A DNA stretch of 64,000 bases from Cohnella sp. OV330 (GTDB taxonomy: Bacteria > Bacillota > Bacilli > Paenibacillales > Paenibacillaceae), in NCBI RefSeq assembly GCF_900112065.1, contig NZ_FOKE01000003.1, forward strand, positions 446,957 through 510,956. Reading direction: 5' to 3'. Each line of letters starts with the position of its first letter. Positions within the stretch are counted from its first letter, which is position 1. This document shows, one piece after another, positions 36,327-44,657 of the stretch. Made by a program: the position numbers and the translations under genes. Under the pieces are notes generated by a model. The model saw only the letters and a list, made by a program, of their open reading frames with translations. It searched no databases and was not told the DNA's origin.

Positions 36327-37004
36327 ATGAGCATGAAAATCATGATCGTCGAGGACGATCCGACGATCCGGGAGCTGATCGCCGAAGCGCTCGGCAAGTG
36401 GGGCTTCGAGACTTGTCTCGCGGAAGACTTCGGCCAAGTGCTGGCGGCATTCGTCCGGGAGTCGCCGCATCTGGTGCTGATGGACATCAACCTGCCTTCG
36501 TTCGACGGCTTCTACTGGTGCGGCCGGATTCGGGAGATGTCTAAGGTCCCCATCCTGTTCCTCTCCTCGCGGGACACGCCGATGGACATGGTCATGTCCA
36601 TGAATATGGGCGGGGACGACTTCGTGCAGAAGCCGTTTCATATGGACGTGCTCGTAGCCAAGATCCAGGCCCTGCTTCGGCGGACGTATACCTATCTCGA
36701 TGCGCCCGCCAGCGTCATCGAGCACGACGGCGTCGTGCTCGACCTTAAGGACGGGACTGTCATGCGGGGCGACAGCCGGGCGGAGCTGACCAAGACCGAA
36801 TTCGCGATCCTGAGCCTCCTCATGCGGAACAAAGGCGCCATCGTCGGCCGCACGAAGATCATGCGCGCGCTTTGGGAGGACGAGAGCTTCGTGGACGAGA
36901 ACACGCTGACCGTCAACATCGGACGGCTGCGTCGGAAGCTGGCGGAGCTGGGCCGTGAGGATTTCATCGCGACTCGCAAAGGACAGGGGTACATCGTGCC
37001 ATGA
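36327..37004 (+). CDS. BceR-type response regulator, OmpR family (225 aa)
   Basis: Receiver domain (IMIVEDDPTIRELI, phosphoacceptor Asp53 in LMDINLPSFDG, Lys in VQKPF) and OmpR winged-helix DNA-binding domain (LTKTEFAILSLLM, LTVNIGRLRRKL, GQGYIV). GGGGAGG precedes the ATG at 36327. Overlaps the kinase gene by 4 bp (ATGA). By family it activates the divergent bceAB-like operon in response to cell-wall peptide antibiotics. Confidence 0.95.
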   Translation: MSMKIMIVEDDPTIRELIAEALGKWGFETCLAEDFGQVLAAFVRESPHLVLMDINLPSFDGFYWCGRIREMSKVPILFLSSRDTPMDMVMSMNMGGDDFVQKPFHMDVLVAKIQALLRRTYTYLDAPASVIEHDGVVLDLKDGTVMRGDSRAELTKTEFAILSLLMRNKGAIVGRTKIMRALWEDESFVDENTLTVNIGRLRRKLAELGREDFIATRKGQGYIVP

Positions 37005-38020
37005 CATTCGCCGATTATGCCAGAGACAAAGCGCCTTTTTTTGCGTTCGCGGCAGGCCTGACGGCATTCGTCGCCTTGATGATGGCGGTCAGCGGCGTCG
37101 ATTCGGGCACCGTCCTGTATACAGCCTCCGCTTGCATCGTTTTTACGATCGTATATGCATGCGCGGGCTACTTGCACCGAAGAGGGTTTTACCGGGAGAT
37201 TGAGCTGAGCATGGACGGCAGGGACGTCAAGGTCGACCATCTGCCGAAGCCGCAGACGCAGGGACAAGCCCGGCTGCTGGCCTTCGTTCGGCGTCGTCAG
37301 GACGAGCACGAGGAACGGCTGAACAGTCTGCGGGCCGAGATTCGCGAGCATCAGGACTTCGTCATGTCCTGGATTCACGAGGTGAAGCTGCCGATCGCCG
37401 CCGTTCGGCTGCTCCTCGAGCGGGAGGAGGCGCTGCCCGAGCCGCTCGCGGACAAGCTGGAGGACGAGATCGCCAAGATCGACAGCTACGTGGAGCAGGC
37501 GTTGTATTTCTCGCGCATCGATTCCTTTTCCAAAGACTACTTTATCGCCGAACTGCCGCTGCAGACGGTCGTCAAGGCCAGCGTGCGAAAATACGCCAAG
37601 CTGTTCATCAACAAACGGATCGCCTTCGAGATTCAGGAGGGGGAGTTCCGTGCGCACAGCGACGGCAAGTGGCTCGCCTTCATCGTCGAGCAGATTATGG
37701 CCAATGCGCTTAAGTATACGCCGGAGCAGGGCCGGATCGCGGCGGGCTGGGACGAGGACGCGGCGGAGAAGCGGCTGTGGATCGAGGACGACGGTATCGG
37801 GATTCCGCCGGAGGAGCTGGGCCGCGTCTTCGACAAGGGCTTCACGGGGACGAACGGCCGCAATCATGCCAAATCTACGGGCCTGGGCCTCTACCTGGCA
37901 CGGCAGATGGCGCACAAGCTCGGGCATCGGCTGTCGGTAAGCTCGGAGCCGGGCGCGGGCACGCGGCTTACGATTCATTTTCCGAAATTCAGATCGTACA
38001 TGGACGTCGGTCCGCGCTGA
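37001..38020 (+). CDS. BceS-type intramembrane-sensing histidine kinase (339 aa)
   Basis: Two membrane segments close together at the N-terminus (about 12-56) with almost no extracellular loop, then the His motif SWIHEVKLPIAAVRLLLE (His126) and HATPase_c (IMANALKYTP, DDGIGIPPEEL, STGLGLYLAR). This class senses the activity of the BceAB-type transporter rather than the drug. Ends 86 bp before the egsA gene. Confidence 0.95.
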   Translation: MTFADYARDKAPFFAFAAGLTAFVALMMAVSGVDSGTVLYTASACIVFTIVYACAGYLHRRGFYREIELSMDGRDVKVDHLPKPQTQGQARLLAFVRRRQDEHEERLNSLRAEIREHQDFVMSWIHEVKLPIAAVRLLLEREEALPEPLADKLEDEIAKIDSYVEQALYFSRIDSFSKDYFIAELPLQTVVKASVRKYAKLFINKRIAFEIQEGEFRAHSDGKWLAFIVEQIMANALKYTPEQGRIAAGWDEDAAEKRLWIEDDGIGIPPEELGRVFDKGFTGTNGRNHAKSTGLGLYLARQMAHKLGHRLSVSSEPGAGTRLTIHFPKFRSYMDVGPR

Positions 38021-38106
38021 GACAAACTTGCCCTTGCACCGGGTCGCGAATAGGCGTTTACTAGGTGGAGGAAGTGCGAGGCATCTAGAGGAGGAGGATC
38101 GACACC

Positions 38107-39315
38107 GTGAACCAACATACCGATATCGTCGCATTCGTCCAGCAAGGGGCGGCGGCGAGAGGCATTCGTCTGTCCAAGGTGGCTTTTCCGGACGAGATCG
38201 TCCTAGCGCCGGGCGCGGCCGCGCGTTTGCCGGTCTACTTGAAGGAAAAGGGCCATCGTCGCGTGCTGCTGGTCGGCGACCCGATCACGATGGCAGCGGC
38301 GAACGGCGAAGGGCTGGCCGAGGCGCTCCGCGGGCTGGGGATCGTCGCCGAGGCGACGCTCGTAAAGCCGAACGCGGCGGACGACGTCGTGGCGGACGAA
38401 GCGTCAATCGTGCAAACGCTGCTGGACATCCAGAAGCACGGAGCGGACGTCGCCGTAGCGGTCGGCGCGGGCACGCTGCACGACATCGCGCGCTATGCCG
38501 CATACGCGTCGGGCCTGCCGTTCGTCTCGATGCCGACGGCGCCGTCGGTCGACGGCTTTACCTCGAAGGGCGCGCCGCTGCTCATTCGCGGCGACAAAAT
38601 CACGGTCCCGGCGATCGGCCCTTCGGCGATTTTCGCGGATACGGATATTCTGGCGCAGGCGCCGGGCGCGATGGTCGCAGCCGGCTTCGGCGATATGCTC
38701 GGCAAGTACACGTCCTTGTTCGACTGGAAAGTCGGACACGAAATCGGCGGCGAGGACTACGATCCGTATGTCGCCGAGCTGACCGCCATGGCGCTGGAAG
38801 AATGCGTCGCGAACGTCGAGGCGATCGGCGGCCTGACGCCGGCGGGCATCGAGACGCTGACGCGCGCGCTGATCGTATCGGGACTCGCGATGCTCATCTT
38901 CGGCCAGTCTCATTCCGCCTCGGGCGCCGAGCATCATCTGTCGCATTATTGGGAAATGGAGCTGCTGCGGACGGGGCGGCGGCAGGTGCTCCACGGGGCT
39001 AAGGTCGGCGCGGCATGCGCCGTTATCGCGGACCATTACCGCATCTGGCTGGGACAAGCATCGGAGCCGCAGGCTTCGGGTCCTGCTGCTGCGCTTGCCC
39101 TGCGGCTTGGCGACAGGCTGCCGGAGATTGCCGGCTGGCTCGGCGAGCTCCCCGATGCGGCGCGCATCCGGGAGCTGCTGCGGATCGCGGGCGGGCCTGC
39201 GTTGCCGGAGGCGCTCGGCATCGGCGACGAGCTGGTCGCGCGTTCGCTGCGCGAAGCGGACGAGATCCGTCCAAGCCGCAAGACGCTGCTGCGTCTCATC
39301 AACGGCAGACCCTGA
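38107..39315 (+). CDS. egsA: sn-Glycerol-1-phosphate dehydrogenase, EgsA/AraM (402 aa)
   Basis: NAD(P)H-dependent reduction of DHAP to sn-glycerol-1-phosphate. Rossmann-like GAGTLHDIARYAA and SMPTAPSVDGFTSKGAP, metal ligands in GFGDMLGKYTSLFDWK (Asp), SGAEHHLSHYWE (His) and VLHGAKVG (His). Length is near B. subtilis AraM (394 aa). GTG start after GGAGGAGGA. In B. subtilis the orthologue lies in the arabinose operon (araABDLMNPQ-abfA); here it lies just before a locus with araB and arabinan-type hydrolases. Followed by a terminator, so not co-transcribed with those genes. Confidence 0.94.
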   Translation: MNQHTDIVAFVQQGAAARGIRLSKVAFPDEIVLAPGAAARLPVYLKEKGHRRVLLVGDPITMAAANGEGLAEALRGLGIVAEATLVKPNAADDVVADEASIVQTLLDIQKHGADVAVAVGAGTLHDIARYAAYASGLPFVSMPTAPSVDGFTSKGAPLLIRGDKITVPAIGPSAIFADTDILAQAPGAMVAAGFGDMLGKYTSLFDWKVGHEIGGEDYDPYVAELTAMALEECVANVEAIGGLTPAGIETLTRALIVSGLAMLIFGQSHSASGAEHHLSHYWEMELLRTGRRQVLHGAKVGAACAVIADHYRIWLGQASEPQASGPAAALALRLGDRLPEIAGWLGELPDAARIRELLRIAGGPALPEALGIGDELVARSLREADEIRPSRKTLLRLINGRP

Positions 39316-39320
39316 AGAAG

Positions 39321-39358
39321 CTGCTCCGCTGCCGCAAGCCGGCGGCGGAGCAGTTTTT
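39321..39358 (+). terminator. Rho-independent terminator after egsA
   Basis: CTGCTCCGC and GCGGAGCAG form a perfect 9-bp stem, extended inside by imperfect pairing, followed by TTTTT. Separates egsA from the convergent AraC-type gene. Confidence 0.85.
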
Positions 39359-39424
39359 GAGTCGCTAAGCCGCAAGAAGTTCCAACCAAGACCACTTTGC
39401 CCCGCGAACCCGCCTGCCAGCCCC

Positions 39425-40321
39425 TCACTCTCCCAGATACGCGCGAATGTACTGCCGGGGCGACACGCCCTCCGCCTGCTTAAACGCCTTGCTGAACGCG
39501 TACACGCTTCCGTACCCGACCTCCTCCGCGATCGAGGTGAGCGAGCGCCGGCCGTAGATCATGAAGCCCTTCGCCTTCTCCATCCGCTGCCGGACCTGGA
39601 ATTGATGCGGCGACAGCCCGAACTTCTCCTTGAACAGGCGGGAAAAGTGGAACACGCTGAGACAGGCCAGCTTGGACAGCTCCTCCAGGCTGACGGTCCG
39701 GTTGTAGTGGTCGACGATGTAGGTGACCGCTTGCTCCAGCGTTTTTTCGTGCAGGCTTAAGTGTGCCTTGTGCTGCGCCTCAAGTCCCGTGAGCAGCAGG
39801 TGCAGGATGTGCAGGACGAGCGATTTTTGCAGCACGATAAACGCTTCGTCTCTCCGGTCGTAAGCGTGGATCAGCTTCATCAGCAGCCGATGGATCTCTC
39901 CGTGTCCGCCGATCCGAATGACGTCGGGCATGCCGAGCACGCTCCCCAGGTGATCGGGGCGAATAAGCCGGGCTTCGGCCTCGGAGCATTCGGCGCGCGT
40001 CTTGAAGTTGACGGGGACGTCCTCGAACGACGCGTCGTCCAGGACGTCGAAGTGAATATGCGGCATCCAGCATTCGCCCGACGAGCCGAGAAATTCGTGC
40101 TCGACGCCGGGCTTCAGCAGCAAAATGTCGCCGGGCGCGAGCGTATGCAGCCGGTCCTCGATGCGGAGCCGCAGCTCGCCTTTTTCCAGATAGAGCAGCT
40201 CGTAGTCGAAAATGATGCGCGGCTTGAGCTGCATGCCGACGGCGCGATGGTTCCAGGCCCGGCGCACGTTGGGAGACATCTGTCTCATCAGCTCGCGCAC
40301 GGCATCGGGTGCAGCGACCAT
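39425..40321 (-). CDS. AraC-family regulator with cupin sensor (298 aa)
   Basis: N-terminal cupin (about 30-110; IIFDYELLYLEKGELRLRIED, PGDILLLKPGVEHEFLG) and C-terminal double HTH (VSLEELSKLACLSVFHFSRL, SIAEEVGYGSVYAFSKAFKQ). Start at 40321 set by GGAGGAGG 6 bp before the ATG; 17 codons further upstream are open without a site. Divergent from the first GH172 gene with a 185-bp gap, so a likely local activator of the arabinan-type locus. Confidence 0.93.
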   Translation of the reverse strand: MVAAPDAVRELMRQMSPNVRRAWNHRAVGMQLKPRIIFDYELLYLEKGELRLRIEDRLHTLAPGDILLLKPGVEHEFLGSSGECWMPHIHFDVLDDASFEDVPVNFKTRAECSEAEARLIRPDHLGSVLGMPDVIRIGGHGEIHRLLMKLIHAYDRRDEAFIVLQKSLVLHILHLLLTGLEAQHKAHLSLHEKTLEQAVTYIVDHYNRTVSLEELSKLACLSVFHFSRLFKEKFGLSPHQFQVRQRMEKAKGFMIYGRRSLTSIAEEVGYGSVYAFSKAFKQAEGVSPRQYIRAYLGE

Positions 40322-40408
40322 GATGTTCCTCCTCCATAAAAGCAAGATTGGATAAATAATCACAATCCGCAATAAGGAACTTCCCTTAACAATTTGCTAA
40401 TATCTTTG

Positions 40409-40446
40409 TTGCAAGCGCTATCACGGATAGCAAGCTTTATTATAAT
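40409..40446 (+). promoter_or_regulatory. Promoter region with cre/LacI-type operator before GH172-1
   Basis: TTGCAAGCGCTATCA (40409-40423) matches the CcpA cre consensus WTGNAANCGNWNNCA at every fixed position and also resembles the palindromes before araB and GH172-2 (core TGCAAnCGnT). It overlaps the -35 region of a perfect TATAAT (40441-40446). Either CcpA-mediated catabolite repression or binding by the LacI protein at 53614 is possible. Confidence 0.65.
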
Positions 40447-40506
40447 CCCGGACGCCGATCCTGGCTACGGCATACGCGATTCGCATGGGAAAAGGAGCTG
40501 GCTGCA

Positions 40507-41589
40507 TTGAACGGTTTTAACGGACTGAACCTGGGCCTCGGCAATCTGGCGAGGCTGTCGGACGCGAAGTCGCGTTCGATAAGCGCCGAGAACTTTACCG
40601 GCGGCAAAGGCCAGGGGGCCATGGCGACCGAAGGGACGGGCGCGAACTGCGCGCGCGAGCTCGGCGTCGGCTGGAAGGTGTCTCCTTCCGTCGAGATCGG
40701 GCCGAACGCCACCTTCGTCATGGGCGAGATCGAAGGGCCGGGGGCCATCCAGCATATATGGATGACGGGCGCGCCGCATCATTGGCGCAACATGATTCTG
40801 CGCGTTTACTGGGACGACGAGGAAGAGCCTTCCGTCGAAGTGCCGATGTGCGACTTTTTCTGCAACGGATGGCAGGAGCGCGCGGACGTCAATTCGCTGC
40901 CGATCGCGGTCAATCCGGCGGGCGGCTTCAACAGCTACTGGCAGATGCCCTTCCGCCGATCCGCGCGCATCACGATGGAAAACCGAAATCCGGATAAGGC
41001 CGTGCTCTATTACCAGATCGACTACACGCTCACCGAGGTGTCGGAAGACGCGGCATACTTCCATGCGCAGTGGCGTCGCAGCAGCCCGGTCGCATACAAG
41101 GACGTGCATACGATCCTGGACGGGGTCCGCGGCAAAGGCCATTACGTCGGCGTCTACCTAGCCTGGCAGGTGAACAATACGGGTTGGTGGGGCGAAGGCG
41201 AGATCAAGTTTTATATGGACGGAGATAAGGAGCACCCGACGATCTGCGGCACGGGGACCGAGGATTACTTCGGCGGCGCCTGGAATTGGGAACAGCCGCA
41301 GGGCACGTATCGGACTTATTCGACCGCCTATCTGGGCATGCATCAGGCCATTAAGCCCGACGGTCTGTATCGCAGCCAACAGTGCTTCGGCATGTACCGC
41401 TGGCATGTGATGGATCCGATCCGCTTCGACAGCGATCTGCGGGTGACGATTCAAGATTTGGGCTGGCGTTCGGGCGGCCGTTACCTACCGCAGCAGAGCG
41501 ACATCGCGTCGACTGCGTTCTGGTACCAGTCCGAGCCGCACGCGCCGCATCCGCCGCTGCCGGATAACGACGCACGCGAGGTCATTTAG
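40507..41589 (+). CDS. GH172 (DUF2961) family glycoside hydrolase, copy 1 (360 aa)
   Basis: Member of the DUF2961 family, now GH172, whose characterised members include exo-alpha-D-arabinofuranosidases acting on mycobacterial D-arabinan and a difructose-dianhydride I enzyme. Diagnostic segments: GPGAIQHIWMT near residue 79, LRVYWDDEEEPSVEVPMCDFF, and the acidic motif GTGTEDYF at 248-255, ending with SDIASTAFWYQSEPH. No signal peptide, so cytoplasmic. TTG start with AAGGAG upstream. Shares a locus with araB, a second GH172 and a GH183-like lipoprotein, favouring an exo-arabinofuranosidase role over fructan chemistry. Activity not established. Confidence 0.88.
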   Translation: MNGFNGLNLGLGNLARLSDAKSRSISAENFTGGKGQGAMATEGTGANCARELGVGWKVSPSVEIGPNATFVMGEIEGPGAIQHIWMTGAPHHWRNMILRVYWDDEEEPSVEVPMCDFFCNGWQERADVNSLPIAVNPAGGFNSYWQMPFRRSARITMENRNPDKAVLYYQIDYTLTEVSEDAAYFHAQWRRSSPVAYKDVHTILDGVRGKGHYVGVYLAWQVNNTGWWGEGEIKFYMDGDKEHPTICGTGTEDYFGGAWNWEQPQGTYRTYSTAYLGMHQAIKPDGLYRSQQCFGMYRWHVMDPIRFDSDLRVTIQDLGWRSGGRYLPQQSDIASTAFWYQSEPHAPHPPLPDNDAREVI

Positions 41590-41657
41590 CGAAGGACGAA
41601 GAGCGAAGGGCGGGCAGCAGACCGGACATCCGTTGTCCGCTTCCGTTCGACAGCTTT

Positions 41658-41673
41658 CTGCAATCGATTGCAG
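41658..41673. promoter_or_regulatory. Palindromic operator before araB
   Basis: CTGCAATCGATTGCAG is a perfect 16-bp palindrome centred on CG, 56 bp before the araB start. A near-identical site stands before GH172-2 and a related one before GH172-1. Typical of LacI-family operators; probable target of the LacI protein at 53614. Confidence 0.7.
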
Positions 41674-41728
41674 CAACGAGCCACGCAAACGCACAAGACA
41701 GACATGAGCCAGAAAGGAGAGGAACCCG

Positions 41729-43399
41729 GTGAAAAAGCAGTATGCGCTCGGCATCGATTACGGCACGGCGTCAGGCCGCGCGCTGCTCGTCGACATCGGC
41801 AGCGGCGAAGAGCTCGCCACCCACGTGACGGAATATCCGCACGGGGTGATCGACCAGACGCTGCCGGGCTCCGGTTTGCGGCTGGAGCCGGATTGGGCGC
41901 TTCAGCATCCGGACGATTATATCGAAGTGCTGCGGCGATCGGTTCCCGCCGTGCTCCGCGCGGCGGGAGCGGATCCGGGTAGCGTCATCGGCGTCGGCAT
42001 CGACTTCACCGCATGCACGATGCTGCCGCTGGACGCCGACGGGACGCCGCTCTGCCTGAGGCCCGAATGGCGGGATCGGCCGCATAGCTGGACGAAGCTG
42101 TGGAAGCACCACGCGGCCCAGGACGAGGCGAACCGCATCAACGAGGCTGCGGCACGGCGCGGCGAAGCGTTCCTCGCCCGCTACGGCGGCAAGACGTCGT
42201 CCGAATGGATGCTGGCGAAGGCGTGGCAAATCCTGAACGAAGCGCCGGACGTGTACGAAGCCGCGGACCTGTTCATGGAGGCGGCGGACTGGGTCGTCAT
42301 GCGGATGACCGGCAGCCTCGTCCGCAACAGCTGCACCGCAGGCTACAAGGCGCTGTGGCACAAGGGCGACGGCTACCCGCCGGCGGACTTTCTCGCTGCG
42401 CTTGATCCGAGACTATCGGACTTCTACGAGACGAAGCTCCGAGGACCGATCGCGCCGCTCGGCGCCAGGGCAGGCGGGCTCTCGGGGGAAATGGCGGAGC
42501 TGACGGGCCTGCGGCCGGGCACGGCCGTCGCCGTAGGCAATATCGACGCGCACGCCATGGTGCCCGCCGTCGGCGTCGTGTCGCCGGGCAAGCTGGTGCT
42601 GGCGATGGGCACCTCGACTTGCCACCTGCTGCTGAGCGAGCGGGAGGCGCCGGCGGAAGGGATCTGCGGCGTCGTGGAGGACGGCATCGTGCCGGGTTAT
42701 TACGGCTACGAAGCGGGCCAATCCGCCGTCGGGGACATCTTCGCTTGGTACGTCGACGAAGCGGTGCCCGGCTACGCGCAGCTTGAGGCCGCGGAGGCAG
42801 GCGTCTCCGTCCACGAGCTGCTGGAAACCAAAGCGGCGGCGTACGAACCGGGCGAGACCGGCCTGCTCGCGCTCGATTGGTGGAACGGCAGCCGGTCGGT
42901 GCTGATGAATGCCGATCTTTCCGGCCTGATCGTCGGCCTGACGCTGCAGACCAAACCCGAGGAGATCTATCGCGCGTTGCTCGAGGCCACGGCCTTCGGC
43001 ACGCGCTGTATCATCGAGGCGCTGGCCGCGGGCGGCGTCGCCATCGACGAGCTCTACGCATGCGGCGGCCTGCCCCGGCGCAACCGGCTGCTCATGCAGA
43101 TCTACGCGGACGCGACGGGGCGCGAGATCCGCATCGCGGACTCGGCCGAGACGGCCGCGCTCGGCGCCGCGATGTTCGGCGCGGTGGCGGCGGGAGCCGA
43201 GCGCGGCGGATACGCGACGATCGCCGATGCCTCGCGGCGCATGGCCCGCGTCCGCGAGGAGACGTTCAAGCCGGATCGCGGTCGAGCGCTCGTCTACGAC
43301 CGGCTGTACGACGAGTATATCCGGCTGCACGATTGGTTCGGCCGCGAAGAAGACATGATGAAGCGGTTAAAAGCGCTCAAGCGGCGCAGTTCCTCGTAA
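41729..43399 (+). CDS. araB: Ribulokinase, AraB type, FGGY family (556 aa)
   Basis: ATP-dependent phosphorylation of ribulose to ribulose-5-phosphate. N-terminal phosphate-binding [15 protein letters not shown], AraB-specific [25 protein letters not shown] and [15 protein letters not shown], central GTSTCHLLL, and C-terminal [17 protein letters not shown]. Length matches B. subtilis AraB. GTG start after AAAGGAGAGG. Known AraB enzymes accept all four 2-ketopentoses, so it could serve D-ribulose from D-arabinose as well as L-ribulose. No isomerase (AraA, FucI) or epimerase (AraD) gene lies in the window, a notable gap. Confidence 0.93.
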   Translation: MKKQYALGIDYGTASGRALLVDIGSGEELATHVTEYPHGVIDQTLPGSGLRLEPDWALQHPDDYIEVLRRSVPAVLRAAGADPGSVIGVGIDFTACTMLPLDADGTPLCLRPEWRDRPHSWTKLWKHHAAQDEANRINEAAARRGEAFLARYGGKTSSEWMLAKAWQILNEAPDVYEAADLFMEAADWVVMRMTGSLVRNSCTAGYKALWHKGDGYPPADFLAALDPRLSDFYETKLRGPIAPLGARAGGLSGEMAELTGLRPGTAVAVGNIDAHAMVPAVGVVSPGKLVLAMGTSTCHLLLSEREAPAEGICGVVEDGIVPGYYGYEAGQSAVGDIFAWYVDEAVPGYAQLEAAEAGVSVHELLETKAAAYEPGETGLLALDWWNGSRSVLMNADLSGLIVGLTLQTKPEEIYRALLEATAFGTRCIIEALAAGGVAIDELYACGGLPRRNRLLMQIYADATGREIRIADSAETAALGAAMFGAVAAGAERGGYATIADASRRMARVREETFKPDRGRALVYDRLYDEYIRLHDWFGREEDMMKRLKALKRRSSS

Positions 43400-43422
43400 G
43401 CGACACCCCCTTTTTCCCGATC

Positions 43423-43437
43423 TGCAATCGATTGCCG
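43423..43437. promoter_or_regulatory. Palindromic operator before GH172-2
   Basis: TGCAATCGATTGC is a perfect palindrome (13-bp core as read, centred on CG) identical in its centre to the operator before araB. It sits 83 bp upstream of the second GH172 start, in the 120-bp gap after araB. Confidence 0.65.
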
Positions 43438-43519
43438 AATCGCCGGATTACGCTCATGAACCGGTCCTGTTGCCCGCTTGCACGCATCCGCACTCCCAGA
43501 CACAAAGGAGAACGTTCCC

Positions 43520-44629
43520 ATGGAAATGCAGCAAAGCTTATCGACGCTCAGCCGGTCCAGAATCGGCAAAAGAAAACGCGAATCCAGCTACGATCGCACC
43601 GGAGGCAATAAAGATTATTTCTCGATCCGGCCGGGCGACAACGCGGAGATCTGCACCCTCCAGGGCGCGGGCGCCATCACGCACATCTGGATGACGATGG
43701 CGACCGACGCGCCTGCCGAGGAGGCTTATCTTCCCCGCAAAATCGTGCTGCGCATGTATTGGGACGGCGAAGCCGAGCCCAGCGTGGAGGTGCCGATCGG
43801 CGATTTCTTCGGGATGGGACACGGCATCACCAGAAACTATACGTCGGCGGCGCTCATGATGAGTCCGGAGGACGGCAAGGCGTTCAACTGCTTCTTCCGG
43901 ATGCCGTTCGCGAGCGGCGCCCGGATCGCGGTCGAGAGCGAGGCCGACCATCCGATCAAATTTTACTTCTACGTTGACTATGAGGCTTACGACAGCCTGC
44001 CGGCGGGAGAGCTCCGCTTCCATGCCCAGTGGCGGCGGGAATGCCCGACGGAAGGCATCTCGGAAAATGGCGCGGACAACGCCGAATTCGAATTCGGCGG
44101 CAAAAACACGACGGGCGACGGCAATTACGTCATTTTGGAGGCGGCGGGCAAGGGTCACTACATCGGATGCAACTTCAACGTGCACAATCTTCGCGAGACG
44201 CGGGAATGGAACTGGTACGGAGAAGGCGACGACATGATCTTCATCGACGGCGAGCCTTGGCCGCCTACGCTGCACGGCACGGGCATGGAGGATTACTTTA
44301 ATACCGCGTGGTGTCCGCAGCAAGAGGTGTGCACGCCCTATCACGGCATCATTCTCGGCGGCGGCCCCAATTGGAGCGGCAAAATTTCTACCTATCGCTA
44401 TCACGTCCTCGATCCGGTCATGTTCGATTCCAACATCCGCGTCACGATCGAGCATGGCCACAACAATCACCGCAGCGACGACGTCTCTTCCACCGCTTAC
44501 TGGTACCAGAGCGAGCCGCATCAAGCGTTTCCCGCGCTCCCCGGCGTCGCCGGCCGGCTGCCGCTGCCCGACATCAAGCCGTTCGATCCGGCCTCGCTGG
44601 GCCGCATCTTCGGCCATTCGAATCCGTAA
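43520..44629 (+). CDS. GH172 (DUF2961) family glycoside hydrolase, copy 2 (369 aa)
   Basis: Same family as the gene at 40507 but clearly diverged: starts with RESSYDRTGGNKDYFSI, GAGAITHIWMTM, LRMYWDGEAEPSVEVPIGDFFG, and carries GTGMEDYF at 253-260 where copy 1 has GTGTEDYF. Ends with VSSTAYWYQSEPH. No signal peptide. The ATG at 43520 follows AAAGGAG; a reading frame extends 14 codons upstream without a site. Two paralogues in one locus suggest different linkages or end groups of one polymer. Confidence 0.88.
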   Translation: MEMQQSLSTLSRSRIGKRKRESSYDRTGGNKDYFSIRPGDNAEICTLQGAGAITHIWMTMATDAPAEEAYLPRKIVLRMYWDGEAEPSVEVPIGDFFGMGHGITRNYTSAALMMSPEDGKAFNCFFRMPFASGARIAVESEADHPIKFYFYVDYEAYDSLPAGELRFHAQWRRECPTEGISENGADNAEFEFGGKNTTGDGNYVILEAAGKGHYIGCNFNVHNLRETREWNWYGEGDDMIFIDGEPWPPTLHGTGMEDYFNTAWCPQQEVCTPYHGIILGGGPNWSGKISTYRYHVLDPVMFDSNIRVTIEHGHNNHRSDDVSSTAYWYQSEPHQAFPALPGVAGRLPLPDIKPFDPASLGRIFGHSNP

Positions 44630-44657
44630 TGCCCATGTTGCGAAAGGAGGTGGGGGC

